A DNA stretch of 64,000 bases from Natronomonas moolapensis 8.8.11 (lineage in GTDB: Archaea > Halobacteriota > Halobacteria > Halobacteriales > Haloarculaceae). The notes under the pieces were generated by a model. That model made no database searches, had not been told where the DNA came from, and saw nothing but the letters and a program-made list of their open reading frames with translations. The number at the start of each line of letters is the position of its first letter. Position 1 is the stretch's first letter. Positions 24,389 to 33,509 of the stretch are shown here, one piece after another. Where the stretch lies: contig NC_020388.1 of assembly GCF_000591055.1 (NCBI RefSeq), positions 1,364,001 to 1,428,000 of the forward strand, read 5' to 3'. Position numbers and translations under genes: made by a program.

Positions 24389-24960
24389 TGTGCGGCGGGG
24401 CGGGGACCCGCCTCGACCGCGGCGAGAAGCCGCTGTTCGAGGTCGGCGGCGTACCGATGGTCGAGCGCGTCCTCGACGCCCTCGATGAGAGCCGGATCGA
24501 CACCGCATACGCTGTCACGTCCCCGGAGACACCCGAGACGGCCGACCGGTTGCGTGGCCGGGCACCGATCGTCGAGACCGACGGCGAGGGGTACGTCGCC
24601 GACCTGACGGACGCGGTAGGACGCGTCGGCCGCCCCGTGGTGACCGTCGCCGCCGACCTCCCGCTCTTGACCTCGGAGCCGATCGACCGGGCGATCGACG
24701 ACCACGACGGCGGCGCGTTGACGGTCTGTGTGCCGGCAGTGCTCAAGCGTCGCCTCGGCGTCAGCGTCGACACGACCCGGACCCACGGCGGCCGCGAGCT
24801 CGCGCCGACCGGGCTGAACGTCGTCGGCCAGCGCGGGGGGGAGACGATGCGCGCGAGCTACGACGCCCGCCTCGCGGTCAACGTCAACCGGCCCGGCGAC
24901 GCGGCCGTTGCGTCGGCGTTCGCCGATTCCATCGACGGGGGTGCATCGGATGGATCCTGA
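24373..24960 (+). CDS. cobY: adenosylcobinamide-phosphate guanylyltransferase CobY
   Basis: Archaeal, non-orthologous replacement of bacterial CobU guanylyltransferase. It makes adenosylcobinamide-GDP. It has 195 aa with the nucleotidyltransferase signature MCGGAGTRLDRGEKPLFEVG (6-25), VTVAADLPLLTSEPI and a C-terminal VNVNRPGD. The start GTG overlaps cobS by 16 bp. Unlike CobU it has no P-loop kinase domain, consistent with salvage through CbiZ and CbiB rather than direct cobinamide phosphorylation. Confidence 0.93.
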   Translation: MDALVMCGGAGTRLDRGEKPLFEVGGVPMVERVLDALDESRIDTAYAVTSPETPETADRLRGRAPIVETDGEGYVADLTDAVGRVGRPVVTVAADLPLLTSEPIDRAIDDHDGGALTVCVPAVLKRRLGVSVDTTRTHGGRELAPTGLNVVGQRGGETMRASYDARLAVNVNRPGDAAVASAFADSIDGGASDGS

Positions 24961-25963
24961 CAGCGTCGACGACGTCGGGCGCGTCCCCCACGGATCCAGC
25001 GACGACCCGGACGTACTCGACCTGAGCGCGAACATCAACCCGCGTGTGCCGGACGGCACGCGGTCGATCTATCGGGAGGCATTCGCGGACGCTCGGTCGT
25101 ACCCCGACGACAGCTACCCGGAATTCCGGGCGGCAGCAGCCGACTACGTCGGTTGTGACCCCGAGTCGGTCGTTCCGACGCCGGGGGGGCTGGCGGCGAT
25201 CCGGCTGGCGATCGGCGTGACCGTCTCGCCGGGCGACCGCGTCCTCGTTCCCGCGCCCTCCTTCGGCGAGTACGTCCGCGAGGTCGAGTTGGCCGGCGGC
25301 GAAGCCGTCGTCGTTCCGCACCGGGAAGTCGTCGATCGCGACCCCGCCGGGTGCGCAATGGCGATCGCCTGCACGCCGAACAACCCGACCGGGGAGCTGT
25401 ATCCGGACGCCGATCTGCGGTCGTTCGCCGACCGGTGTGCGGACTCGGGGACGACGCTCCTGGCCGACGAGGCGTTCTTGGGGTTCACCGACCGGGCGTC
25501 GCTTGCCGGCCATCCGGCCGCCGTCGTCGCCCGCTCGCTCACCAAACTGTTCGGGCTGCCGGGGCTTCGGGCGGGCTTTGCGGTCGCTGACGGCGGGGTC
25601 GGCGAGCGGCTTCGCACGGCCCGGCCGGCGTGGTCCGTCGGCGGCCCCGCTGCGGCAGTAGGTGCCCACGCGATGCGGGATTCGGCCTTTGTTGAGGCGA
25701 CCCGAAGACGCGTCGCCGAGGAGCGCCGGTACCTCCACGATGGGCTTGCGGCCCGCGGGTTCGACGTCTCTCCATCGGCGGCCCCGTTCGTGCTCTGTGA
25801 CGTCGGCGAGTCGCCCGCGGAACTGCTCTCGGCCTGCCGCCAGCGGGGGGTCGTCCTCCGGGACGCGACGACGTTTCGCGGGCTCGATCGGCACGTCCGG
25901 ATCGCCGTCCGGGACCGGGCGGCGACCGAGGCGCTGTTTTCGGTGCTCGACGAGGTGTGGTGA
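24950..25963 (+). CDS. cobD: CobD-like PLP-dependent decarboxylase/aminotransferase
   Basis: Fold-type I PLP enzyme of 337 aa in the histidinol-phosphate aminotransferase/threonine-phosphate decarboxylase group. Motifs are DLSANINPRVPDG (24-36), TPNNPTGELY (142-151), LADEAFLGF and the PLP lysine K199 in ARSLTKLFGLPGLRAGF. In this cluster the expected activity is making (R)-1-amino-2-propanol phosphate from L-threonine phosphate for CbiB. Sequence alone does not fully exclude an aminotransferase. It overlaps cobY by 11 bp. Confidence 0.88.
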   Translation: MDPDSVDDVGRVPHGSSDDPDVLDLSANINPRVPDGTRSIYREAFADARSYPDDSYPEFRAAAADYVGCDPESVVPTPGGLAAIRLAIGVTVSPGDRVLVPAPSFGEYVREVELAGGEAVVVPHREVVDRDPAGCAMAIACTPNNPTGELYPDADLRSFADRCADSGTTLLADEAFLGFTDRASLAGHPAAVVARSLTKLFGLPGLRAGFAVADGGVGERLRTARPAWSVGGPAAAVGAHAMRDSAFVEATRRRVAEERRYLHDGLAARGFDVSPSAAPFVLCDVGESPAELLSACRQRGVVLRDATTFRGLDRHVRIAVRDRAATEALFSVLDEVW

Positions 25964-26673
25964 TGTTCGAGTACGAACGCACCGACGAGTGTCTGACGCT
26001 CCGCCGGCCGGGGACGCGGTGGCTCTCGAACGGCTTCGACGGCGGATACGCGACGGCTCCGGCTGCTCACAACCTCACCGTCCCGGAGGGGTTCGAGCGC
26101 ACGGACCTCGCGACGTACGCGGCCGAGCGGCTGGGGTCGCCCCCCGAGGGGCCGACGCTTTTGACCGGCGTCCGACAGACGAACGCGAGGGGGGCTCGGT
26201 ATGGGCCGGTCGAGGCGGTCGTGACCGCGGGGCTGTCGAACCCCGCCCTGCTGCCCGCTGGTGACGACAGCCACAGCACAGACACCCGAGGCGACGCCGA
26301 CGCGGACGCATCCCCCGACGACGCGTTCCGGCCCGGGACGGTCAACGTCCTCGTCGGGTCGGCGGAGCCGCTCTCTGAGGGCGGACTGGCCGGCCTCCTC
26401 GCGACGGTCGTCGAGGCGAAGGCGGCGACGCTCGTCGACCTCGTCGGTCCCACCGGGACGACGAGTGACGCGGTCGCGGTCGGGTGTCCGAGCGCCGAAG
26501 CGGGCGCGCCGTTCGCCGGGAGCGCGACCACCGTCGGCAACGCGGCCCGCGTCTGCGTCCGGGACGCGCTCGCGGCCGCGCTTGAGGCCCGGTACGACGG
26601 GGACCTACCCGACCCCCGCGGGGCCGAGCACGCGACCGTCACCTCGGGCGAGGCGACGCCGTTCACCCCGTAG
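25963..26673 (+). CDS. cbiZ: adenosylcobinamide amidohydrolase CbiZ
   Basis: Salvage enzyme that hydrolyses the aminopropanol side chain of adenosylcobinamide to give adenosylcobyric acid, which CbiB then reuses. It has 236 aa. LSNGFDGGYATAPAAHNLTV near the start, TLLTGVRQTNARGARYGPVEAVVTAGLSNP and KAATLVDL...GTTSDAVAVGCP are family hallmarks. An acidic, low-complexity loop (about 102-123) interrupts the conserved core, a typical halophilic insertion. It shares one base with the upstream stop (TGATG). Last gene of the cobamide operon. Confidence 0.94.
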   Translation: MFEYERTDECLTLRRPGTRWLSNGFDGGYATAPAAHNLTVPEGFERTDLATYAAERLGSPPEGPTLLTGVRQTNARGARYGPVEAVVTAGLSNPALLPAGDDSHSTDTRGDADADASPDDAFRPGTVNVLVGSAEPLSEGGLAGLLATVVEAKAATLVDLVGPTGTTSDAVAVGCPSAEAGAPFAGSATTVGNAARVCVRDALAAALEARYDGDLPDPRGAEHATVTSGEATPFTP

Positions 26674-26680
26674 GACCCGG

Positions 26681-26687
26681 TTTATAT
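26681..26687 (+). promoter_or_regulatory. TATA box for the bat-type regulator
   Basis: tttatat, centred 26 nt before the ATG at 26710; leaderless spacing. Confidence 0.7.
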
Positions 26688-26709
26688 TCCTCGGCGTTCA
26701 CCCTCCGAC

Positions 26710-27393
26710 ATGCGCGAACTCGTCGTCGTCGTCGAGCACCCGCCGGAAGCGAACCCGGTCGCTGACCTGCTCGCAGAGCACCCCGACGCGAGGCTCCGGT
26801 CGTCGGCGTGTCACGTCACCGAGAGGAGCCTCTGGCGGGTCGACCACGCCAGCGGTCCCGAGGCCGCACTCGACCGCCTCGAGGACATGGCCGGGGCGCG
26901 GTACTTCACCGACTGTCTCGTCCGGGACGGCTGCGACGGCGACTGGGAGACGACGGTGTTGGATCGCTCCGCCGGCTCGCTCGTGTTGTACTCCTACTGG
27001 GAGCGGACCGACGACTGCGATTCGATCCCGCATCTCGCCCGCGAGCGCTTCGGCGACGGGGTTGTCCTCGAGGAGACCTGGCGCGGGCGGACCCAACGCT
27101 GGCGGGTGCTCGCGCCGGACGGGCCGGTCGGGGGGTTCGTCGAAGCGGTTCGCGACATCGCCGACGCCGACGTCCGCTTCGAGCGCGTCTCCGACCCCGA
27201 ACGGGAGGCGGACCCGGGGCTACCACCCGAGCAGGCAGACGCCCTCGCCGCCGCGGTCGAGGCCGGCTACTACGAGACGCCGAGAGAGGTCGAAGCGTAC
27301 GAACTCGCCGACCGACTCGGAGTGCCGGGGTCGACGCTCGCCTACCGGCTCCGTCGCGCGGAGGCCTGGCTGGCGAAGCGGTACGTGGAGTAG
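26710..27393 (+). CDS. bat-type helix-turn-helix transcriptional regulator
   Basis: A 227-aa protein of the bacterio-opsin-activator (HTH_10) family. Residues 1-170 form the family's sensory-like N-terminal domain. Residues about 175-226 carry the HTH, with EQADALAAAVEAGYYETPRE, then VEAYELADRLGVPGSTLAYRLRRAEAWL, the standard C-terminal signature. It is transcribed from its own TATA box after the cobamide operon. Target genes are unknown; neighbouring operons are candidates. Confidence 0.88.
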   Translation: MRELVVVVEHPPEANPVADLLAEHPDARLRSSACHVTERSLWRVDHASGPEAALDRLEDMAGARYFTDCLVRDGCDGDWETTVLDRSAGSLVLYSYWERTDDCDSIPHLARERFGDGVVLEETWRGRTQRWRVLAPDGPVGGFVEAVRDIADADVRFERVSDPEREADPGLPPEQADALAAAVEAGYYETPREVEAYELADRLGVPGSTLAYRLRRAEAWLAKRYVE

Positions 27394-27573
27394 CGCGGGC
27401 CGACGCGTCCGGTTTCGATCCGAGGGGTCGCTCTCCTGTCCGCGCCCATTTATATATAGCCGGGCGGACGGATCACCAACACCGCATATAAACCCTCGGC
27501 GAATTTATAACCAGTCGGCCGAGTGGTCTCGCTAACTCGAATATGTCCCCGCCAAACAGCGGTTCGGTCACGA

Positions 27574-28797
27574 TCACAGCTCGCTCATCGACGCCCCCGC
27601 GCCGACAGTGACGAGCGCCGCGGCCGCACACAGCGCGAGCCCCGGGGCGAACGACCCCGTCGCGTCCCGGAGCGCGCCGACGACGACGGGGCCGAGAAAG
27701 CCCCCGACTTCCCCGACCGCGAAGACGAGACCGACCGCGGTCCCGGTCAGCGCCGGACCGATCCCCTCTATTTCGACCGGGATCGCCCGGATCAGCGGCG
27801 ACAGCCCGCCGACGCCGACCCCGACCGAGACGACCGGGAGCACGAGCAACAGCGCAAGCGCTGGCGTAAAAAAGAGCCCGAGAACCCCGACACAGGCGAT
27901 AGCGCCACAGCCGACGAGCGCCTCGCGGGTCGCCCCGAACCGATCGGCGAGCGCCGGCGCGGCGAGGACGCCCGCGATCTGTCCGCCGACCAGAACGGCG
28001 GTGACCCCGCCCGCGAGCCCCGGGGTGATCCCGCGGGCCTCGAACAGCGTGACGAGCCACCCCTGGAGGCCGTGGATGACGAACAGATACGCCGTTCCGA
28101 GGAGCACCAACAGCCGGAGATCGCGGTGGGCGAAGACGGCGCGGACGTCGCTCCGAAGCGACGCGAGCGCGAACCCCTCGCTCTCGTCGGCGCCGTCGTC
28201 GGGGTCGTGGCGGCCGGCCGGAACCCCCCACGCCAGAAACGCCCACCCGACGGCGAGCGCGAGCATCACCGTCCCGCTCGCGGCGAACAGCGGCCGCCAC
28301 CCGCCGAGCGCGGGACCGAGTACCGACCGCCCCGCCGCAAACACCGTTGCGCTCCCCGCATAGGACGCGAGCAGATACACCGACGCTGCCCGTCCGACGA
28401 ACGCCGGCGGGTAGAGCTCGGCGGCGAGTTTCGGGAGCCCGAAGGTGATCCCCGTCGCGCCGACGCCCATCAGCAGCGTCAACGCGAACATCGATGGGAA
28501 CCCGCCCGCGCTCGCCCGGCCGAACTGCCCAAGCCCCGCGAGCGCGATCCCGAGGCCGATGCTGGTTCGCGCGCCGACGCGGTCGACGACGAGGCCGCTC
28601 AGGAGGCCGAGCGGGATGTACGTCAGCGGAATCGCGCCGGCCAGCACGCCCGCCTGCGTCCCGCTCAACCCCAACGCGTCGGTGATCGCAGAGAGGTACG
28701 CCGGCAGCGAGAACCACACGAACAACAGCGCACCGTACCCGATCCCCCCGACGGAGAGCAAGGTGGCGTTTTCGATCCTCGTCGGCCGACGTGTCAT
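27574..28797 (-). CDS. MFS transporter
   Basis: Major-facilitator permease of 407 aa with about twelve helices. The MFS motif A-like loop GLLSGLVVDRVGARTSIGLG lies between helices 2 and 3, and its counterpart LADRFGATREALVG lies in the second half. The central loop is acidic (GRHDPDDGADESEG). A TATA box (gtatatg, 28822-28828) lies directly upstream and sets the ATG at 28797 as the leaderless start; the GTG eight codons earlier would sit inside the promoter. The substrate is unknown; the general type resembles nitrate/anion or organic-acid porters and CynX-like proteins. Confidence 0.88.
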   Translation of the reverse strand: MTRRPTRIENATLLSVGGIGYGALLFVWFSLPAYLSAITDALGLSGTQAGVLAGAIPLTYIPLGLLSGLVVDRVGARTSIGLGIALAGLGQFGRASAGGFPSMFALTLLMGVGATGITFGLPKLAAELYPPAFVGRAASVYLLASYAGSATVFAAGRSVLGPALGGWRPLFAASGTVMLALAVGWAFLAWGVPAGRHDPDDGADESEGFALASLRSDVRAVFAHRDLRLLVLLGTAYLFVIHGLQGWLVTLFEARGITPGLAGGVTAVLVGGQIAGVLAAPALADRFGATREALVGCGAIACVGVLGLFFTPALALLLVLPVVSVGVGVGGLSPLIRAIPVEIEGIGPALTGTAVGLVFAVGEVGGFLGPVVVGALRDATGSFAPGLALCAAAALVTVGAGASMSEL

Positions 28798-28880
28798 CGC
28801 TTCGTCGTTCGGGAGAGCCACGTATATGTGCTGTCGTCCGGCGCCGCCAGGTCCGTATTCGCTCGGCCACAGCTTCCGGT

Positions 28881-29060
28881 ATGGCCTCTACGCACACGTG
28901 CGATGGCTGTGGAGCGACGCTGGGCGCGGCCGAGGATCTGACGCGGGAGTCGACGACGACGGGGCGGTCGTGGTACTGCGGGTACTGCCGGACGCCGGTG
29001 CCGTCGGTCGTCGCCGAGCGGCTCGCACACCGCCGGGACGGGTCACCGACGGATCGATGA
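28881..29060 (+). CDS. small zinc-finger protein (59 aa)
   Basis: Four cysteines in two CxxC pairs (CDGC at 7-10, CGYC at 33-36) predict one zinc ribbon. The rest is polar. It begins MASTHTCDGCGATLG. It is divergently transcribed from the MFS gene with only about 80 bp between them. No known family; zinc-finger microproteins of this size are common in haloarchaea. Confidence 0.65.
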   Translation: MASTHTCDGCGATLGAAEDLTRESTTTGRSWYCGYCRTPVPSVVAERLAHRRDGSPTDR

Positions 29061-29175
29061 CCGACGGCACTGGCATATCGCCGGTACTGTCTGGCCGAGC
29101 GTTCCGCAGACGACCGCCGGAATTGGTGGTTTCCATCGATTTATACACCCCGAGCGCGTTGTTGAAAATATAGAT

Positions 29176-30237
29176 ATGAACGCATCACGTCGTGCGTTTT
29201 TGAGCGGTGCCGGTGCCACACTCGGGACCGGAATCGCCGGGTGTCTCGAACTCGGCGGCGGGTCGGACACGCTCCGTATCATCGACTGGGGATACGTGTA
29301 CAACGACGGTGTCATCGAGGCGTTCGAAAACAGACACGGCGTGACTGTCGAACGACAGTCCGCACAGGGGTCCGCGGAGACGCTGTCGCAACTCCGGGCC
29401 GGGCGCGCCGACTACGATATCGCGCCGCTCGGTAACTACGCGGTGAAGCCGGCGATGGACGAGGAGTTGATTCAGCCGATTGATCTCGATCAGGTGCCGT
29501 CGTACGAGGACGTCTTCGACTTCCTGAAGAAGGATTACTTCGAGAGCGACGGACAGGTGTACGGCGTCCCCCGGAGCTTCGGACAGACGCCGCTCGCCGT
29601 CAATACCGACATCGTTGACCGCGAGATTACGGCGCTCGCTGATCTGTGGGACGACGACCTGTCGGGGGTCGCAGGGGGCCGCGACGACGCACGGCTTCAG
29701 GTGTTGTACCGGAACGCCGCCGTCGGGGCGGAGCTGAACCCATCCTCGGAAGCCGACATCGATACCGAGGCGCTCCGTGCGGATCTGGTCGACAGACTGA
29801 ACAACACGGCTGGACTCTGGGGCAACGGCGGCGAGTCCGAGCAACTGCTCCGCACGGAGACGGTCGGCGTCCAGCCGGTGTGGAACTACGTCATTCAGGC
29901 GATGGAAGACGATGGGCTGCCGGTCGAACGGGTGTTCCCCGAGGAGGGGACGAAAGCGTGGTTCATCCAGCATACGATCCGCGCCGGGGCCGAGAATCCG
30001 GAACTCGCACACACCTTCATAGAGGAGTGGCAAAGCGAGATGGGGTATCGGTCGCTGATGGAGCCGAACAACATTGCGGTACCCAACGAGCGGGTCTTCG
30101 AGGAACAGAACATCGACAGAACGGTTCTCGGTCTCGACACCCCCGACCAGTTCATATACGAGGAACCGAAACCGCCGGAACTCATCGAGACGTACAGTCG
30201 GACGTGGAGCGAGGCAAAGACCGAATCCGGCGGATGA
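29176..30237 (+). CDS. PotD-type ABC transporter substrate-binding lipoprotein
   Basis: Extracytoplasmic solute-binding protein of 353 aa. It has a Tat signal (SRRAFLSG) and a lipobox ending IAGC, so it is predicted to be exported folded and lipid-anchored. LRIIDWGYVYNDGVIEAFENRHGVTV is the family start; YDIAPLGNYAVKPAMDEELI and YGVPRSFGQTPLAVNTDIV match spermidine/putrescine- and thiamine/iron-type binding proteins (family 1/6). It is the first gene of a four-gene importer operon. A TATA-like atttatac lies about 33 nt upstream. The ligand (polyamine, thiamine, ferric or other) is not determined by the sequence. Confidence 0.88.
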   Translation: MNASRRAFLSGAGATLGTGIAGCLELGGGSDTLRIIDWGYVYNDGVIEAFENRHGVTVERQSAQGSAETLSQLRAGRADYDIAPLGNYAVKPAMDEELIQPIDLDQVPSYEDVFDFLKKDYFESDGQVYGVPRSFGQTPLAVNTDIVDREITALADLWDDDLSGVAGGRDDARLQVLYRNAAVGAELNPSSEADIDTEALRADLVDRLNNTAGLWGNGGESEQLLRTETVGVQPVWNYVIQAMEDDGLPVERVFPEEGTKAWFIQHTIRAGAENPELAHTFIEEWQSEMGYRSLMEPNNIAVPNERVFEEQNIDRTVLGLDTPDQFIYEEPKPPELIETYSRTWSEAKTESGG

Positions 30238-31325
30238 CGGCGACCGCAGCGCTCGAAGTCGAGGGGCTGTCGAAATCCTTCGGCGACGTCGCGGCGGTCG
30301 ACGACGTTCACCTTCGGATCGACGGCTCGGAGTTTCTCGGATTGGTCGGTCCTTCAGGGTGTGGAAAGACGACGACACTCCGGATGCTGGCCGGGCTCGA
30401 GCGACCGGACACCGGCGTCGTTCGGATCGGTGGCAAACCGGCGACGGACCTGCCGCCCCGCTCGCGGGATACGAACATCGTTTTTCAGGACCTGGTCCTG
30501 TTTCCGCACATGAGCGTCGCCGAGAACGTCGGATACGGTCTCGCACGGCAGGGTATCGACGGCGACAGGCGCCGCCGCCGTGTCGAGGAAGCCCTCGAGT
30601 TGGTTTCGCTTCCGTCCTACGGCGACCGAGATCCAGCGGCATTGTCCGGCGGTCAAAAACAGCGCGTCGCGTTGGCTCGGGCTTTGGTAAACGATCCGAC
30701 GGTGTTGTTGCTCGACGAGCCGCTGTCGTCGCTCGACCGGGCGCTCAGAGAGGAGATGCAATCGGAGTTGAAACGGATCCAACGCGAGTCCGGGACGGCA
30801 TTTCTGTACGTTACGCACGATCAAGAGAGCGCGATGAGCATGTCCGACCGGATCGGCGTCATGCGCGAGGGGCGCATCGTCGACATCGGTACTCCGGAGG
30901 AGCTGTACGGTCGGCCGAAGACACAGTTCGTCGCCGATTTCCTCGGGGGCGCGACGACGCTCCGCGGCGACGTTACCGCTGTCGACGGCGATCGTGCGGC
31001 TGTCGAGACAGCGCTTGGCGGGTTCGAAGCCGCCGCCAGCCGGAGCGATCCGTCGGTCGGCGAGACGGTTACGGTCGTTATTCGTCCCGAATCGGTATCC
31101 GTCGGCGAGGGGCCCTTTTCGGGGACCGTTCGGCGGCTAGCGTACAAGGGATTTTATCGACAGGTGACGGTCGAAACGGGTGACGGCGGGACGCTTGCGG
31201 CACGAACAGCGGTCGACAGCCGGACGACTCCCGACCGCCCTGCGGGCGGGGGCGGCATGGCTACCGGCGATCGTATCCGGTTTGCTATCGACCGGGCAGT
31301 CATAGTAGACGATGAAGACGAGTGA
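30234..31325 (+). CDS. PotA-type ABC transporter ATP-binding protein
   Basis: Cytoplasmic ATPase, 363 aa. Walker A is GPSGCGKTT (39-47), the Q-loop glutamine is Q85, the signature LSGGQ (137-141), Walker B VLLLDEP (157-163), and the switch histidine is in YVTHDQESAMSM. A C-terminal TOBE-like domain (about 240-363) includes VVIRPESVSV. It overlaps the binding-protein gene by four bases (ATGA) and the next permease by 14. It energises the permeases encoded downstream. Confidence 0.93.
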   Translation: MTATAALEVEGLSKSFGDVAAVDDVHLRIDGSEFLGLVGPSGCGKTTTLRMLAGLERPDTGVVRIGGKPATDLPPRSRDTNIVFQDLVLFPHMSVAENVGYGLARQGIDGDRRRRRVEEALELVSLPSYGDRDPAALSGGQKQRVALARALVNDPTVLLLDEPLSSLDRALREEMQSELKRIQRESGTAFLYVTHDQESAMSMSDRIGVMREGRIVDIGTPEELYGRPKTQFVADFLGGATTLRGDVTAVDGDRAAVETALGGFEAAASRSDPSVGETVTVVIRPESVSVGEGPFSGTVRRLAYKGFYRQVTVETGDGGTLAARTAVDSRTTPDRPAGGGGMATGDRIRFAIDRAVIVDDEDE

Positions 31326-32154
31326 ACGCAGAGGGGGAGTCCGAGACGCCCTGATCGCGAGTGGGCCGGTCACGATCGCGGCGTTGCTCGGCATTCTCCC
31401 GGTCGCGATACTCCTCGTCGAGAGCATCGCCCCGGGGCCGTCCATCGACAACTACGTTACGGCGACGACGCCGCTGTACCGGACGAGCCTGGTATACTCG
31501 CTCGGGATGGGTGTGGCAGCGACTCTCACGTGTCTCGTCGTTGCGTACCCCGTGACGTACTGGCTCGCACATCGATGCCCAGCCAGCATCAGGCTACCGG
31601 CGCTCATCGCGCTCACGCTGCCGTTGTGGCTCAACTACGTTGTCCTCAATTACACGTGGGTGTGGATCCTCGCGCGCGGCGGCATCCTGAACCGGCTGCT
31701 CGTCGCCACCGGGGTCGTCAGCGACCCGCTCGGGCTGTTGTTCACCGACCTCTCGGTGTTCATCGGATTCATTTATATATACCTCCCCTACGTCGTGTTG
31801 ACGCTGTACGTTTCGATGGAGCGACTCGACGGGCGGTTGATCGAAGCCGCCCGCGACCTCGGGGCGACGAACCGGCGGGTCGTCGTCGACGTGGTTCTTC
31901 CACGGACGTTTCCGGGGGCGGTCGCCGGCGCGATCGTCGTTTATGCCCGGATCGCCGGCGCGTACACGACGCCGGAGATACTCGGCGGCCCCGGAGAGGT
32001 GATGATCGCGACGCTCGTCGTCGAGGCGTTCGAACAGTTCTCTGCTCTCGGGTTGGCTGCCGCCCTCTCTATGGTCTTTTTGTCGATCGTCGTCGTCGGG
32101 TTCGTTCTCGGGGCTCAATTGCCGCCGGTCAGACGGGAGTTGAAACGATGGTGA
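31312..32154 (+). CDS. PotB-type ABC transporter permease
   Basis: First membrane subunit, 280 aa with about six helices. The ATPase-coupling EAA loop is LIEAARDLGATNRRVVVDVVLPRTFPG (about 179-205). A basic N-terminus (MKTSERRGGVRD) precedes helix 1. It overlaps the upstream ATPase gene by 14 bp and the downstream permease by seven. It pairs with the next gene's product as a heterodimer. Confidence 0.93.
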   Translation: MKTSERRGGVRDALIASGPVTIAALLGILPVAILLVESIAPGPSIDNYVTATTPLYRTSLVYSLGMGVAATLTCLVVAYPVTYWLAHRCPASIRLPALIALTLPLWLNYVVLNYTWVWILARGGILNRLLVATGVVSDPLGLLFTDLSVFIGFIYIYLPYVVLTLYVSMERLDGRLIEAARDLGATNRRVVVDVVLPRTFPGAVAGAIVVYARIAGAYTTPEILGGPGEVMIATLVVEAFEQFSALGLAAALSMVFLSIVVVGFVLGAQLPPVRRELKRW

Positions 32155-32954
32155 CCCGACTCGACCGGTTGCTCGTTCGGGGTGCCGGCCGCTTTCCGGG
32201 GGCGGTCGTCGCGGTGACGTTTTGTTTCCTGTATCTTCCCGTCGCTGTCGTCGGATATCTGTCTCTATCGCCCGGCGCTCAGCCAACAATCCCACTCGAT
32301 GGGTTCTCGCTGCGGTGGTACGGCGAGGTGTTCGCCGATCGCCGCTTCCTCAGGAGCATGCTCACGAGCCTCGGCCTCGGCGTCTTCGCCGCCGTGTTCG
32401 GGACCACCCTCGGGTTGGCCGCGGCCTACACCCTCGTCCGCAGCCGGCTCCGCGCGTCCGTTCGTGGCGCGATCGGTGCCGTCATCGCGCTTCCGCTGTT
32501 CGTGCCCACGGTGGTCGTCGCCTTCGGAATCGGGATCACCGCCAACCGCCTCGGCATCGGGTTCGGCCTGCTCCCGGTCGCGCTCGGGCACCTGTTTTGG
32601 GTGCTCCCGTTCAGCACGTTCCTCATTGCGGCCCGGTACGGCGAATTGGATCCGGCGGTCTCCGAGGCCGCCCGCGACCTCGGCGCCGACCGGGTGGCCG
32701 TCTTTCGAACCGTAACGCTTCCACTACTGTTGCCGGCCCTCGTCGCCAGCGCGTTGTTCTGTTTCGCCCTCTCGTTTAACGAGTTCCTTATCACGTTCTT
32801 TTTATCAGGATCCGGAACGACGACCGTCCCGCTCGAGATATTCGGGAAGGTTCGCGTCGGCGCGACGTCGTTTCTCAACGCCGCGAGCGTCATTGTCCTC
32901 GTCATCGGCGCGCTCGCCGCCGGTACCGCCTCGGCGATCCGCAAGCCGACCTGA
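32148..32954 (+). CDS. PotC-type ABC transporter permease
   Basis: Second membrane subunit, 268 aa, about six helices, with EAA loop VSEAARDLGADRVAVFRTVTLPLL (about 171-194) and LSFNEFLITFFLSG, conserved in PotC-like permeases. The start ATG lies seven bases before the end of the partner gene. It completes a full binding-protein, ATPase and two-permease importer in one operon. Confidence 0.93.
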   Translation: MVTRLDRLLVRGAGRFPGAVVAVTFCFLYLPVAVVGYLSLSPGAQPTIPLDGFSLRWYGEVFADRRFLRSMLTSLGLGVFAAVFGTTLGLAAAYTLVRSRLRASVRGAIGAVIALPLFVPTVVVAFGIGITANRLGIGFGLLPVALGHLFWVLPFSTFLIAARYGELDPAVSEAARDLGADRVAVFRTVTLPLLLPALVASALFCFALSFNEFLITFFLSGSGTTTVPLEIFGKVRVGATSFLNAASVIVLVIGALAAGTASAIRKPT

Positions 32955-33005
32955 CCCGGTCGGGACCCGCGGTACCGGCGTGGAGTTCCCGAGCGCGGGT
33001 GCCGG

Positions 33006-33461
33006 TTATCCGTTCCGATCGGTGACCAGCGAGAGCCGATACGGGTCCCCCCGAAACCGGGCGTCCGTCTCGATGTCGGCGGGAAGTTCAACCCCAGCGT
33101 GTGCTTCGAGCAGCTCGCCGAGTTCCGCCAACCCCGGCGAAGCCCCGGTTTCGCCCGCGCCGGGGTGCCAGGACACACAGCGCTCGATGTGTTTGTCCTC
33201 GATGGCGGTTTCGACAACGACGACCGCCTCGGCCGAAAGCCGCTCGGAGTCGAGGACGAGCGGCGACTGGACGGTACGCACCGGTTGCAACGACAGCCGA
33301 ACCGTCGCGCCACGACAGTCAGCACCGGGATCCGAGACGCACCCGGCCAGAGGCAGAGCCACCGCGAGCAGACAGACGTCGCGGCGCGTCGAGCGACTGT
33401 CGGCGTCACGGGGTGTCGTCGATGGTCGCGCTGCCGAGCGCACGTCTGCCGTTGGCTGCAT
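33006..33461 (-). CDS. putative lipoprotein of unknown function
   Basis: A 151-aa protein with an arginine pair followed by a hydrophobic stretch ending in the lipobox LPLAGC (about 36-41), so it is probably Tat-exported and lipid-anchored. The mature part has three more cysteines and alternating strands (ATVRLSLQPVRTV, AEAVVVVETAIEDKHIERC), then a Leu/Glu-rich helix. A TATA box (aattaaaag, 33481-33489 on the opposite reading) is centred 24 nt upstream. No family recognised. Confidence 0.7.
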   Translation of the reverse strand: MQPTADVRSAARPSTTPRDADSRSTRRDVCLLAVALPLAGCVSDPGADCRGATVRLSLQPVRTVQSPLVLDSERLSAEAVVVVETAIEDKHIERCVSWHPGAGETGASPGLAELGELLEAHAGVELPADIETDARFRGDPYRLSLVTDRNG

Positions 33462-33480
33462 ACCGGGCCGTTCGTTCCTG

Positions 33481-33489
33481 AATTAAAAG
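33481..33489 (-). promoter_or_regulatory. TATA box for the putative lipoprotein
   Basis: Reads cttttaatt on the coding strand, centred 24 nt before the ATG. Confidence 0.65.
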
Positions 33490-33509
33490 GACGTTCTGAT
33501 TTCGGGGTA

